Shown: positions 1 to 11,624, counted from the stretch's first letter. The stretch: 64,000 nucleotides of DNA from Mactromeris polynyma (GCA_032209605.1 JASFXZ010000016.1:6634001-6698000), one strand, 5' to 3'. Numbers and translations: made by a program. The notes: generated from the sequence alone by a model not told the origin.

Positions 1-3000
1 TATTGTATCTACCATTGGGGGATTATATATTTTAGTACCATAACAAGAGTAAATAAAAATAACAAGAACGATATACAACAAATAGGACCAGAAGCAGGTC
101 TTGGTGTTTTATATGCTCTAGACGTATACAGTTCTACAGCCACAACAAATATACCAGGTATGTATCAACTATATTCCAAGGATCCCACATTATATACAGG
201 ATTAGTTTGTGGCCCCTACGTTGGACTATATGGTTTAGTTATAGTCTACTGACTATTAGAGACATTATCTTATGCATCATAACTGTTATTCATTTTACAC
301 GAGAAATGCAGTTCATCTACATTATTGTTGTTTATTTTGTATTGTTGTTTATTTTGTATTGTTGTTTATTTTGTATTGTTGTTTATTTTGTATTGTTGTT
401 TATTTTGTATTGTTGTTTATTTTGTATTGTTGTTTATTTTGTATTGTTGTTTATTTTGTATTGTTGTTTATTTGTATTGTTGTTTATTTTGTATTGCCTA
501 TCATATATTTGTTTTTATTTTATTTGGAGTCTATACTCGTATTATTATTATTATTGATTAATTATTGATTTTATCGGAGTTCATTTATATTATTATGATA
601 CTTTCGGGGATTGTGTGCATTTGGATTGTCCAAGTGACCATCGTTGATACTGTCGTATAAATTCATTTCACTAACAGAACTTAGTTATATGTATGCACAG
701 GAGATAGTCATGAGTTCTCTCCCTTTATAAGCTCTAGAGTTCTCTCCCTTTATCCCTTCTAAACATAAGCCATATAATATAGAAGGGGTAAAGGGAGAGA
801 ACTCTAGAAGTGTAAAGGGGGCGAGTATTCGTGTCATTCTCCTGTGTAGGTATGGTATATGTATATATGTATTTGACCCAATTAATTTGTATAATCTATA
901 CAGTAATTAAACATGCCTTTTAGTTGGAAAACGACTCTTCATTATTTCAGTTCATGCTGATTGTTCGCAGAACAATGGACGTTGCAGTCACTTCTGTTTT
1001 CCTACAAATGGTGGATATTCTTGTGGATGTGAATACTACTATGAATTACTGAATGATGGAAAGACATGCGAAAATGGTATTGTAGTTATTTATCATGTTT
1101 TGTTAACATTTCAGATAATTTTGTGTTAAAACCCCGAATCTATAGTAGTGCATTTTCCATTCATTCTTATTAATCATAAAGTTGTCCTCCTTTAGTACGT
1201 ACAGTAGTTCCCATTTATACATATTGTCGATGAAAATATACATTCATACTGGGCGAGTTATTTTTTTATATCTGATTATAAGGAAATGTGTCTATCAATA
1301 TAGCCAACAATTCAGAACAAGGAAGATACTGAATATTGTAAATGTGGGAACTATCCGTAATGATTAAAGTATTTTTTTTTAAATAATATCAGAGAAAACA
1401 ATTGGGATCCATTTTAAATAGCTTAACGTTCAATACACTGACACGGATCTCGGTATATTTCCCAAAGCGACGGCAAGAAACTCTCTGACATCATTAAAAA
1501 GACTGATATACATTAGGTATGGCCACATTTGCTCCAGAATTAGGCTTCCCTGAAATTATTTTGTATACTGACATACATAAAATAATTACAGGAGAGGCCT
1601 GTCGAGTTTTAACCTAAAATATATTTCACAAAAACAAATAAACAACGAAATTGGTGAGATAAATACATGTATCTAGTGACAATGAATGGAATTTACAGTA
1701 GTTCTATATAGCCCCTTTATAATCGTAAAATGTTAATTTGTGTTCCATATATATATACTGATACATGCTACTATAGAGATTGCGTCATTAGCAGGAAACC
1801 ATAAACGTGATATAAATAGAACATAGCACAGTATGTTGACATTTCCACAATTGTTCTCATTTATTATTTTGTTCTAAGATCAGTAATTTGAAACACTTGT
1901 ACATCATGTTCTTGATGTACCATGTCATGTGCACAGGAAATTGCAAGAGTTCATTCCCTTAATCACATCTAGAACTATCCCCCTTTATCCCTTCTAGAGT
2001 TCTTTCCCTTTATCCCTCATATAGTATATGTATATATAGTACTATATATGTGTGTGTACAATTACGTTAAAATAAACTTCAAAGAATATGCCAATGTATC
2101 AGGATTGTCGATTTTCTTACCAAAGTTTGTCTTGTAAGAGGGAAAACATGTCTTAAACTCATTTGACCCAACATTCCGCATATCTTAAACATCACATTAT
2201 ACGTACTTCTCATTGTTACAGTTCTTGCAATTCCAAATTCTTTGTCCATAGTCATCAATATTTGGATGCCGGGTTTAGAATAGTTTATTGAGCAGATGAA
2301 ATTACTTGTCTTAACATAATTGGAAAACTCGTATGTTAGATTTTCTTAGTGACAGTTAAATATACCGTTGGGACTACATTCGTGTCTCAGTAATGCTTGT
2401 TGATGTAAAAGTAGACAGACATGTGTTATAATCCATTACAAGATGACAGAATCAACCAATGGAATTATCTGTAGATACTGTATACTAAGGTGGCAAATTT
2501 CTGCCACCAGTTAATTAACAAGACAAGTATGTGGTTATCACGTTAAAGAAACTAGATAACTATACTTAATTAACTAGATAACCATGTGGTTGACTAGATA
2601 CTTAACTCGTTAACCACTTAATGAACTAGATCATTATGTGGTTAACTAGATACTTATCGCCTTAACTACATAACACTTATCTAAAATAGATTGGTGGATA
2701 GTTCAAAGTTTTATTGACAAAAACTCACAAAGTTCATTGTCATAAGTGGTGGCAGTTGTGGGCACTATCAGACAATTGTTCGTGTTAAGATATTTATCTG
2801 GTATGAACATTTATCACGAAACTTATATAGTTAACCACATAATTATCTAGTTAATTAAGCAGTAATATAGTTTCTTTAAAGTGATAATCACATAATTATC
2901 TAGTTAATTAAGTAGTAATCTAGTTTCTTTTAAGTGATAACCACACACTTATCTAGTTAATTAAGTAGTAATCTAGTTTCTTTAAAGTGATAACCACACA

Positions 3001-6000
3001 ATTATCTAGTTAATTAAGTAGTAATCTAGTTTCTTTTAAGTGATAACCACACACTTATCTAGTTAATTAAGTAGTAATCTAGTTTCTTTAAAGTGATAAC
3101 CACACACTTATCTAGTTAATTAAGTAGTAATCTAGTTTCTTTTAAGTGATAACCACACACTTATCTAGTTAATTAAGTAGTAATCTAGTTTCTTTAAAGT
3201 GATAACCACACAATTATCTAGTTAATTAAGTAGTAATCTAGTTTCTTTAAAGTGATAACCAAACAATTATCTAGTTAATTAAGTAGTAATCTAGTTTCTT
3301 TAAAGTGATAATCACATAATTATCTAGTTAATTAAGTAGTTAACTGGTGGCAGAAATATACCACCATAGTATACGCCATGACTCGCTGATTGGTATGATC
3401 CCCTGTCATGTCGATACTTGCATTGTATTTCGGCGCAGTCGTACTAACATGGCTTTGCTATTTGCATATCAGTGTTGTGTAAACCAATTAAATCTTACTT
3501 TAACCACTACCCAAACTTCGCTTCAACCGAAAAACGTTTGTAACCTTGACGCGGATTGGTCAACTGTTCGATAAGTGGTACGTTACCTTACCGAAATGCA
3601 CTGAATTTCGATGAATTTATCGAAATCCTTTTTGGATCTGAAGTGAACAGCAATCGTAACATCTTGGCAATGTTTTATGTTGCAAAACAAATCTTAACCT
3701 TCAAATTGTGCCGACCATCTTTTTTCAAGATATTTCTCGTTTAACATTTAATCATCAGTTAATATTATGCGATGTCGACATATTTCGCGTCCATAAATTA
3801 ATGAATATATTACAGTCGTCTTAGACGACGATAATAAAACGCCAAAGCTCGTATTTATCGTTGTAAACGTTTTCCCATAAATTCTGTAATTCATAGAATC
3901 CACTCCTGTAATTTCCTGTCAATATCCTACATTGCTATGTATTGTGTGAATTTTAAAAAGGCAGTATGGCCGCATATCACACGGGAAATCGAGTTTTGTC
4001 GTGTGATAATTTAAATTTTAGTGGAAAGATTTGTTTAAAAAAATAATATAACTCGATGTTATATTTCAGCGCTCATGTGTCCTCAATTTATACCAAATGG
4101 AGTGTTGGACTGGGACAATACGTGTGTGGGAGGAGAAGGTAACACGTGCGATTATACCTGTTATGAGGGCTACAAACCTAGAACTGAGAAAACATACATT
4201 ACCTGTACATCGGAACTAGACGATCAGACAGGACAATTGAAATGGGATATGGCTGACCCATGCGAAGGTTTGAATAGATAGTTCCCTCATTTACAATATT
4301 TACCTCCCTTGTTCTGAATTGTCGGCCATATTGAATCTGAACATTCATACAACGCTAATTAAAACATCATAGAACAGTTTCGTTACAACATGATGTAGTA
4401 AACAAATACAAGACAGATGCAACAAATACAGAGAACAAATATTGACACACAACAGCAAAATCATATTTCAGAATTATATTGGTCATCGCTCTCAGACCGC
4501 ATTTAAATTGTGGCGCATTTGTGACAAATACCTTCTGTCATTTGGTCAGAGATGGGTGTATTTATTCCTGAGTGCTGATGATATGGTTATAATGTACAGC
4601 CCATGTTGCTCAGCGTATTTGCTTGTTATGATTGAAACAAAGATGGTTTCGACGTTTCAAGTTTATGCTTGATCAGTGGAACAAATACGAGCATAACATT
4701 ATTGATGGGTTCAGAGACTTCAATAAATCAAACGTCAAACATTTATGCGTTTTGAATCTTTTTGTAGTGAACCGATGTTCAAATAACACCGGTAATGGAA
4801 TTATTGACACAAGTTGCCGGCGTAGTCCTGGAGAGATTTGCAGATATACATGTGCTGATGGATTTAAACCAAATATGGACATGCCAAGTACCAGCTTGAT
4901 GTGCAAACGTGATGGAACATGGAACCTGACATCAGGCATTGGAAATCTATGTAAAAGTAATATATCTTCTTGATCTATATTTTGTGTCAATTGTATTGCG
5001 TGTATTTTTTGTTAATGGGGCGTCAACATCATTTATCGCACCAATTGAGGCTTTGTCTACTAAATGAGCGCTGAGCAATATGAGATTCACAACCTCTTCT
5101 GTAAGTAACGTCGTTTCAAGAAAACGCAAAATGTGATGTCACTATTAGCAAGTTGGAAACACTATTTACTCCATATGGTCACTTTGTTTTCATATTGCCA
5201 TATAGGGCAAATATTGCTAACTGTCAGTACATGATGACGTCACATGTGACGTATACTGGAAATGACATCACTTAAAGAAGAGGTTGGAAATCGTACAGCG
5301 GCGCTCACTTGTAGCAAGATGAAGTGCTACCGCACTGTGACACCACAATGTAGACACTTGCTGTGATTCCATACTTATATTAACCTGACACCAGGTAAAT
5401 ATGTCCTTATTATCCTATTAACCTTGTGCAAGGAAGTGTACTCGTGTATGCAAGAGCGCTACAAGTACGATGTACCATATCTAACGACTTTGGTATGACG
5501 TTGCACATTCTATTAGAAAGTTTGTGTTGCTATCATTTCGATAAATTGAAAAGAGAATGTATTAGTGTACCTATGAAAGCCTTGTGGTGACATTTCAACT
5601 TCATGAATTCTCGACTTCACGATTTCACAAATTCAATTTAACGAATTCTCGAATTCTCGAATTCACGATTTCACTACTTCAACTTCACGAATTCACAATG
5701 AAGTTGAAATCATAAATTCGTGAAGTTGAAATCCTGAATTCGTGAAATTGAAATCTAGAAATCGTAAATTCATGAAGATGAAATCCTGAATTCATGAAGT
5801 TGAATTTGAGAATTCTTGAAGTTGAAATATCACCACCAGGCTTTCGTAGGTACCAGCTTTTAAACATCATTTACGTGATAACATACACTAACTAGTGTGA
5901 GAATGTAAAGGAACTAAAACAGAACGTAAGGGGTCAACTTTTAGTTTTGTGGTTTTTCTTGAATAGGAGCCTGAATTTATATGATATTTGTAAGAAAACG

Positions 6001-9000
6001 TTCTTAGTATAGATAGTTCCCACATCTACAAATTTACCTCCCTTGTTCTGAATTGTCGGCTTTTTGATAGGCAAATTTCCTTAAAGTTTATGGGGAATGT
6101 AAACGATGATAAACTAATCCGATGTATAAAAAATAAAGTATTCATTGTGTGCATGTGGGCATTGGCTCATTAAGTTGAAGAAAAAGTTGTTCTCACATGC
6201 AAATTCTCTTGGTATTTTCTCAATTATCGCATATTTGGAAATTACTCCTATATGGGCTTATCAGTTTGCCTATCAAAATGGCCGACAGTTAAGATCAAGG
6301 GAGGTAAATATTGTAGATTTAGGAACTATGTATTAGTGTGAGTACGTCATGGAGACCCTAATCTCTTGCGCAATTATCTACCTTTTCAAACTACTGAGAA
6401 CTTTGCCGCAATAATTTAACATGTATAATGTTATTCATTTATTATTTGATTTATATTATAGATATTGAGAATGTTATCTACCTTATAAACCTTTTCAGAA
6501 ATCACATGCCCTGATAAAATCCAAGATGGCGAAATTAACGAAAGGTGTTCGCTGCTACCCGGAACAGTATGCACTTTCAAGTGTACGGGAGCTTACAAAG
6601 TTAATCCTAAGTCTGACCATTTGATGTGTGCCAACAATGGCACATGGAATTCTACATCCCGCGGGGCTTCACCGTGTATCGGTAAGTATGTTAGCAGAAC
6701 CACAGGGGATTGTCACAAGTTATTTCCCTTTATCCTTTCCAGAGTTTTCTCCCTTTGTCCCTTCAATAGAATATGTATATACATGTATTACATGTACAAT
6801 CTCCTACGCAGTGATCTCCCCTTATAGTAATTGTTGTACTGCAGGGGATGAAAACCGCTTCGTTTGATACATGTAGTATAATAAACATTTACAATAAGGA
6901 GCGAAGGGAGAGAACTCTAGATGTGATAAATAGAAATATAAGGAGCAAAGGGAGAGAACTCTAGATGTGATAAATAGAAATATAAGGAGCAAAGGGAGAG
7001 AACTCTAGATGGGATAAATAGAAAGAATATGTGACAATCTCCTGTGAGCAGAACTTACTCTGTTCGGTCCGATATGTACGGTACTTGTAAGGGCATTCTT
7101 TCTTCCTAAGTATATTTTATGCTCAATACTCTTAATAGTAATTATCTTCCAATTAAGCCGGACTACAATAGCTTCCCATAAACATTAAATGTCAGATTGC
7201 TGATACATCGATAAAAGTTTGCAATAGTTTAAGAATGCCTTTGCTGAATATAGAATTCTTTCATTGAAACCATAAATAGTGATTGGTTCTTTGATTACAT
7301 GTTTAATGCTCTCGTCATCGCTGTTGGTGTTACTGCTGTAAATGATAATTTTAAAATAGAATTTTACAAAATCATAGAAAATATCAATATTCTACAAAAT
7401 CGTTCACATTAACGTAACTACTGATAACTCTTTGCGCAACACGGCGTCTGGCGTTAAAACCGACGAATCTAAGAGGACGTTCTTTACTTTTTTTATTTTC
7501 TGAAAATATGTAGTTTAATATAGATATTAAGAAGAATAAAATCTAAATAACTGATATAAGCGACATGCGCCCGATTTCCTAATGGGTACCATTAATTGCG
7601 TCATTAATTTTTCAGCAGACATTAATTAGTCGTTTTTCTTGATGTTTCAGCTGACTTTGGGAAAACTGCGCCCTCTTCCAGCTCCAAACCTGTGGCGCTT
7701 GGTGTGGGCATCGGTCTTGGTATTCTCTTGTTGATTATTATCATAGTGATTGTCATCGTCTTCTGCATCAGGTAAAATATTCACATTATTGTTTCATTTG
7801 TTTTCTTTGTTTTCAGAGTTAGTTAAATCTCACATTAATTATTTTACAACTTAATTACCTATTAATTATTCGTGATGACTGTTTCCTTCTGTACAAGGAC
7901 TCTCGTCTAATACAGGGACTGTGAAGGTAGTGGTACAGCCTCGCCCCGGGGCGGGAATCGGGCGCGCTACCTCTCGACCACTATATGTCTCTCTAAAGTT
8001 TGAAACATAGAACATTAAACCGACAACAAATTGGCATGGACTTCTATCATACCTGGTAATGGTATATCAACATTAAACCGACAACAACTTGGCATGGAAT
8101 TCCATCATACCTGGTAAAGGTATATCGTCTCCGTGGCCTTGATTGAAAAAAAAATAGTACCAGTAATTCGTCAAGTTTTAAATAACATGAAATTGTAAGG
8201 AGTTCTCTCCCTTTATCCCTTCTGTAGTACCTGTATATGTCTATATAGTACACATATCGTGACAATCTAACCTGACGAATTACTGGTATATATCTTACTA
8301 GTGTATAGTTTATATTTTACCGTGTATGAATGTAAGATAGCTCTACAAATTTACGATTCTGTTTCAGAATGGGTAAGATTTCATCACCATTTGGAAAACG
8401 AACAGAAGAATCCCAAGCGACAACTTTTGAAAACCCTCGTTATGTCGGTAATAATGTTCAATTAGGAGAAACAGGTAAGTGCATGTGCACTCTTCCTTTG
8501 CTGAAATGTATATGCTAGTAGGCACGATGGTTTAAAAATGCTTAACGGCCTGAATTCAGTATTGCCTTTAATCTCACTTAAGACCACCTTAATAATAAGC
8601 CCACCTTAAAATTAAGAACACAATTTTCAATTCAAATTTCACTGTTGTGCTCGTTATTTAACCTCATTATTAAGACCACCTCTATAAGAAGACAGGGTTT
8701 CAAATGTCCCAAAGGTGGTCTTATTATTGAGGTTTTACTGTACGTATTGTAAAGAAGAGATATTAAACTTAACATTCATGAATACAAAAGAAGATATTGT
8801 TGCTTTGTCTCTACGATGCGTTGTCTAGTTTAATATCCGGATGGGCATTCTAATATTAATATTCTGTTTACTGAAAGCTATTTTCAAATAAGCATGAAGT
8901 GGAAATGATTTACTTTACATAACCTGACACATCGTTAAATGCAGTATCGATGTTTCCTGTGCATTTATTTAGAATATTAGGTTCAATAAGTATCACACAT

Positions 9001-9174
9001 TGACATAAATGCCAATGAATGACTTTATATAGTAATGCTATCTAATTTTCAGAACCAACGGCTTCGTTTGGATACACAACATTAAATGACGATCATATAT
9101 CCGGTGCCAATACGTTACCACAGTCATCAGCGGCACATGCAACCAATGGTCAATATGACAACGCTTTCTCCTGA
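1..9174 (+). CDS. LRP-like single-pass receptor with EGF, three sushi-like domains and NPxY tail (5'-partial, 8 exons)
   Basis: Coding exons are 1-157 (open at the window edge), 951-1076, 4070-4267, 4768-4956, 6499-6681, 7651-7771, 8368-8474 and 9053-9174 (TGA). All junctions are AG/GT and phases agree, giving 400 visible residues. Residues 1-52 resemble the end of an LDLR class B (YWTD) propeller (IIYFSTITRVN). An EGF-like domain follows at about 56-94 with CxCxxxxxxxxxxC-type spacing. Three sushi/CCP-like domains occupy about 95-160, 161-223 and 224-284, one per exon, and each has six cysteines rather than the usual four. A hydrophobic helix lies at 299-324. The tail of about 75 residues contains FENPRY (345-350), the NPxY signal bound by PTB adaptors in LDLR-family endocytosis. 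Extracellular introns are all phase 1, as in shuffled modules. The likely role is ligand uptake or signalling at the plasma membrane; the ligand is unknown. The family call is firm for the architecture and uncertain for orthology. Confidence 0.85.
324..496 (+). repeat. 17-bp minisatellite, about 10 copies
   Basis: The unit ATTGTTGTTTATTTTGT is repeated head to tail inside the first visible intron of the receptor, with one copy shortened. Because 17 is not a multiple of three and the unit has no stop in these frames, all three forward frames stay open and give spurious ORFs rich in Leu, Phe, Tyr and Cys. Confidence 0.95.
696..846. mobile_element. MITE family A, full palindromic copy
   Basis: The ends are CACAGGAGATAGTCATGAG and its imperfect complement ending TCATTCTCCTGTG. 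The interior is built from GAGTTCTCTCCCTTTAT and the reverse, so the 151-bp element could fold into one hairpin. Other members in this window are at 1925-2030, 6696-7046, 8195-8272, 10623-10727, 13367-13416 and 55655-55735. There is no coding capacity, and the superfamily is not assigned. Confidence 0.75.
1204..1354. mobile_element. MITE family D, short copy
   Basis: It begins AGTTCCCATTTATAC and ends GTAAATGTGGGAACT. The right part (CAACAATTCAGAACAAGG) matches the longer members at 6013-6329 and 10952-11278. It lies in the receptor intron between the EGF and first sushi exons. Confidence 0.6.
1925..2030. mobile_element. MITE family A, half copy
   Basis: GCACAGGAAATTGCAAGAG is followed by two runs of CCCTTTATCCCT(T/C). 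It resembles the left half of the 696-846 element. No matching right half is visible. Confidence 0.5.
2480..3374. mobile_element. 0.9-kb inverted-repeat element with internal 53-bp tandem array
   Basis: The termini GTATACTAAGGTGG and CCACCATAGTATAC form an inverted repeat of roughly 38 bp that continues through CTGCCACCAGTTAA. The right arm (about 2830-3340) holds some nine copies of a 53-bp unit containing GTGATAACCACACA and TCTAGTTAATTAAGTAG. The left arm (about 2515-2680) carries diverged units in the opposite orientation. It sits in the second visible receptor intron and has no ORF of note. Confidence 0.8.
3400..3760. repeat. dispersed repeat shared with 21160-22550
   Basis: TTTCGGCGCAGTCGTACTAA, TGTAAACCAATTAAATC and GCCGACCATCTTTTTT recur in the same order at 21190, 21240 and 22514. 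In the second copy the last block is separated by about 1.1 kb of extra sequence. No coding potential was recognised. The remaining intron to 4069 shows nothing I can name. Confidence 0.6.
4278..4340. mobile_element. MITE family D, left-end fragment
   Basis: AGTTCCCTCATTTACAATA followed by TTTACCTCCCTTGTTCTGAA matches the left terminus of the 6013-6329 element. No right terminus follows. It lies just after the donor site of the first sushi exon. Confidence 0.5.
5063..5310. mobile_element. MITE family E, copy 1
   Basis: Left end AATGAGCGCTGAGCA...CAACCTCTTCTGT pairs with right end AGAAGAGGTTGGAAATCG...GCGCTCACTT. The interior shares GATGTCACTA, TTCACTCCATATG-like and ATGACGTCAC blocks with a second copy at 11625-11875. 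About 250 bp, non-coding. Confidence 0.7.
5568..5853. mobile_element. MITE family F with EcoRI-like AATTC repeats
   Basis: The ends GTACCTATGAAAGCC and GGCTTTCGTAGGTAC are inverted repeats that extend through TTGTGGTGA/TCACCACCA. The interior is a degenerate run of TTCACGAATTC / GAATTCGTGAAGTTGAAAT words in both orientations. A GTAC at each end may be part of the terminus or a target duplication. Confidence 0.75.
6013..6329. mobile_element. MITE family D, full copy
   Basis: ATAGTTCCCACATCTAC at the left matches GTAGATTTAGGAACTAT at the right. ACCTCCCTTG and CAAGGGAGGT follow inside the arms. The about 317-bp element lies in the intron before the third sushi exon. The same family recurs at 10952-11278. 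Confidence 0.7.
6696..7046. mobile_element. MITE family A with three 44-bp tandem units
   Basis: It opens CCACAGGGGATTGTCACAAG and closes GTGACAATCTCCTGTG. Three head-to-tail 44-bp units starting AAGGAGCRAAGGGAGAG fill 6896-7020, so this copy has expanded one arm. It starts 20 bp after the donor site of the third sushi exon. Confidence 0.75.
8014..8130 (+). repeat. 58-bp direct duplication
   Basis: ATTAAACCGACAACAA...ACCTGGTAAWGGTATATC occurs twice with period 58 in the intron between the transmembrane and tail exons. The two copies differ at only a few bases. No function can be inferred. Confidence 0.8.
8195..8272. mobile_element. MITE family A fragment
   Basis: GGAGTTCTCTCCCTTTATCC then CCTTCTGTAGTACC and, after a short AT-rich stretch, TCGTGACAATCT. 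The outer ends are worn. Confidence 0.45.
8556..8742. mobile_element. MITE family B (pogo/mariner-like termini), copy 1
   Basis: The right end CTTATTATTGAGGTTTTACT is followed by GTA. The left end is worn (CAGTATTGCCTTTAATCTCA). The core AATTAAGAACACAATTTTCA is shared with the copies at 13176, 15662 and 42987. TA flanks in the better copies suggest a Tc1/mariner-pogo type element. Lies in the last receptor intron. Confidence 0.7.
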
Positions 9175-9226
9175 TCATAAACTATGTCTTCTATTATTCA
9201 CTGATAAAACACATGCATTTCTAAAC

Positions 9227-9399
9227 TACAGTCGGACTTCGTTTATTCGACAACCTTTTATCCGAATATTGGTATAATCCGAAAAGGTCCCGATGTATCT
9301 TCTTAGACACGTCGAATTGAAATGGGTTATTCGAAACAATGGATTATTCGAAATTAAATTTCGTACCCAATGAATTCGAATAAATGAGGTCCGACTGTA
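9227..9399. mobile_element. MITE family C in the receptor 3' UTR
   Basis: CAGTCGGACTTCGTTTATTC at the left pairs with GAATAAATGAGGTCCGACTG at the right with two mismatches, and TA stands outside each end. The layout is typical of a non-autonomous Tc1/mariner or pogo element. It lies 53 bases after the receptor stop codon and so probably within the mature 3' UTR, where it could form a hairpin. Confidence 0.85.
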
Positions 9400-9830
9400 G
9401 CTATATTCAACAAATCATCCTACTGGTATGTATAAAGACCAATCGCGAGAAATAGAAAGTGGGATCTGCATTGGAAAGATCTGAAGAAATGACAGTGGGC
9501 CCCTGAGACGGATACTACATTCCTAGTTGTTCACGTATTTGTAGTTAGTAAATGGCACTAGCTGTTAGGCGTGGAGTAATTGAAATAATACGAGATAATG
9601 TCATATTCTTCAAATGAAACGACATGCAGTGGTGCGTGTACAAATTATCCTGAAAACAAACTTACATAATTACTATTAAACTTACAATTTACAAAGTTAT
9701 GTGATTATGAAAATTAAATATGGATAGAAACAAAGATTCGTTAATTCACTAAACTAAACGTGTGCTAAGTTTTATTACATATCCTATCGGTCTATATGAG
9801 TTTAAATGAGGTATACTTGATTGTTATTGC

Positions 9831-9836
9831 AATAAA
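9831..9836 (+). promoter_or_regulatory. polyadenylation signal of the LRP-like receptor
   Basis: An AATAAA hexamer lies about 655 bases after the receptor stop codon and is followed by a GT-rich stretch (GATATGTGTGGGG). It is the first clear signal downstream. If it is used, the 3' UTR contains the inverted-repeat element at 9227-9399. Confidence 0.55.
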
Positions 9837-9839
9837 GAT

Positions 9840-10620
9840 ATGTGTGGGGAAAAAATGGCTAAGGAAGTTGAAATATGAAGGCTGAAACTTTTTGACCCGG
9901 AAAATGTCATCTAGTGCCTAACATATTGATAGGATATGACATGTCGGGCGGCAAATATCATAAAGTTTGCGACGAAAGATTTATACAAGTATGTACGGTG
10001 GCATTGAGGTGACATGTGTCTTTTTATCTCGTGGCCACGACTTACTTACTCGTTCCCACGACTATATGCTGTATGTATGGTGAACATAATAGAAATCCAT
10101 TGTTCATATATATACACTTAACAAAACTTATAAGTGTGCACTTTTTTAATGTCGAATAACTTTTTACTTGAATATCATTTCTACACGAAATGTTGTATAT
10201 TTGCTATTGCCTTCATGATTCCCGGGTTGAATTTATCAGTTTACATAACACGATGCGTCGAGTCCGGGTGGGCACACACGCTATTAGATTCTTTCCAATC
10301 AACCCGACCATATTTAAGTGAGAGCAGTGCTGATTTGTTTCGCATCATCACATTTATTGATTGTGTGTCAGACTCTAATAGTCTCCACGTAAAACTAGAA
10401 TCAGCGTTATAATATATACAGGTACCTAATACTACCAGGCTATTGGTCGCATTGTTTTTGTTTTCAAGAAAAAAATAGAAATATGAAAAGTGAAATGCAG
10501 GTATACACGCAAGTTGTGAGTCTGTATCGGTTTCTGTGATTAATGTTCGTTCACACAAAATACAATTACCCGTTCACCAGTGTAAAAAGAAGCATGATAA
10601 ATTTGTATGTGTGTTCTAGT
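9840..10620. other. intergenic stretch, nothing recognised
   Basis: AT-rich sequence downstream of the receptor polyadenylation signal. A 92-residue ORF on + (10134-10412) and an overlapping one on - have no motif and no splice-site support, so I do not call them. Confidence 0.5.
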
Positions 10621-10622
10621 TC

Positions 10623-10727
10623 ACCGGAGATTGTCACGAGCCCCCCCCCCCCCTTCTACATCCCTTCTATGGAATACTATAGAAGTGGTATAGAAGGGGG
10701 AGAACTCGTGACAATCTCCTGTGGTCT
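10623..10727. mobile_element. MITE family A, compact full copy with a poly-C tract
   Basis: CCGGAGATTGTCACGAG at the left mirrors GAACTCGTGACAATCTCCTG at the right, with TTCTATGGAATACTATAGAA as the hairpin tip. The left arm has a run of thirteen or so C where the family normally reads TTCTCTCCC. Confidence 0.85.
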
Positions 10728-10951
10728 AGTTTCTTGCACTAAGGGGCGGGAATTTCGGTGCTCAATTGTAACGTCCATTAGTGAAATATGAGAAGTTAAA
10801 CATGTCCGTTTTTTCTGTATACACTTATTTTTTTAATGTCATAGAAAAAAACATTACTAGAAATAGTTTACGCCCCCACTCCCGGAAACGTCTGTAGTTA
10901 TACAGATGGATCTATCTCACATTAGTCATTTAACACAATGAACTCGTATAC

Positions 10952-11278
10952 ATAGTTCCCAAATCTACAATATTTACCTCCCTTGATCTTAATCATCAGC
11001 CATTCTAATAGGCAAAACTGATAAGCACTTATAGGAGTAATTTCCAAATATGTGATAATTGAAAAAAATACCAAGAGCATTTGCATGTGACAACCACTTT
11101 TTCTTCAACTTACTAAGCGAAATGCCCACATGAGCATAATGAATAAGTTATGTTTTATATATCAGATTAGTTTATCACCGTTTACATTATATTCCCCATA
11201 AACTTTAAAGAAATTCGCCTATCAAAATGGCCGACAATTCAGAACAAGGAAGGTAAATATTGTAGATTTGAGAACTGT
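10952..11278. mobile_element. MITE family D, full copy
   Basis: ATAGTTCCCAAATCTACAA at the left mirrors TTGTAGATTTGAGAACTGTG at the right. The interior (CGACAATTCAGAACAAGGA) is the reverse orientation of the 6013-6329 copy, as expected for a palindromic element. Confidence 0.7.
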
Positions 11279-11624
11279 GTGTTATACATATATCACGTGT
11301 TGACTATCATTTCAGATAGTTCCCATTATACTTACTGTTAGTGTTGAATGTTACAGTTAGTTGCTTTATGTAAAATTTATGTTTTCATTATGTACATAAT
11401 TTTATATGTTGATATATATTTTGTAATAAAATATTGTATTATTCACATAACTCATTCTCAAGCGTTATTATTATCACTCATTGGGCACAGAAAACGTAAC
11501 GTAACCATCTCTGTTTTCATTCCTCAAGACATTCGGAACACCTCGTACAATTCTACGAATCCGTACGAATGACCGAGTTGTTCCGAATGTTCTCAAGAGG
11601 CTTTAAAAATATACAACACGACAA

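Noticed and set aside
207..568. Three overlapping hydrophobic ORFs of 78-116 codons
   Set aside because: They are frames of the 17-bp minisatellite inside an intron and have no gene evidence.
7920..7990. Possible minus-strand tRNA-like sequence (GGTCGAGAGGTAGCGCGCC)
   Set aside because: An A-box-like and a B-box-like word are present but no cloverleaf can be drawn, so it is too weak to list.
10134..10412. 92-codon + ORF and a 105-codon - ORF overlapping it
   Set aside because: No motif, no splice context and mutual overlap. Both fit chance in this interval.
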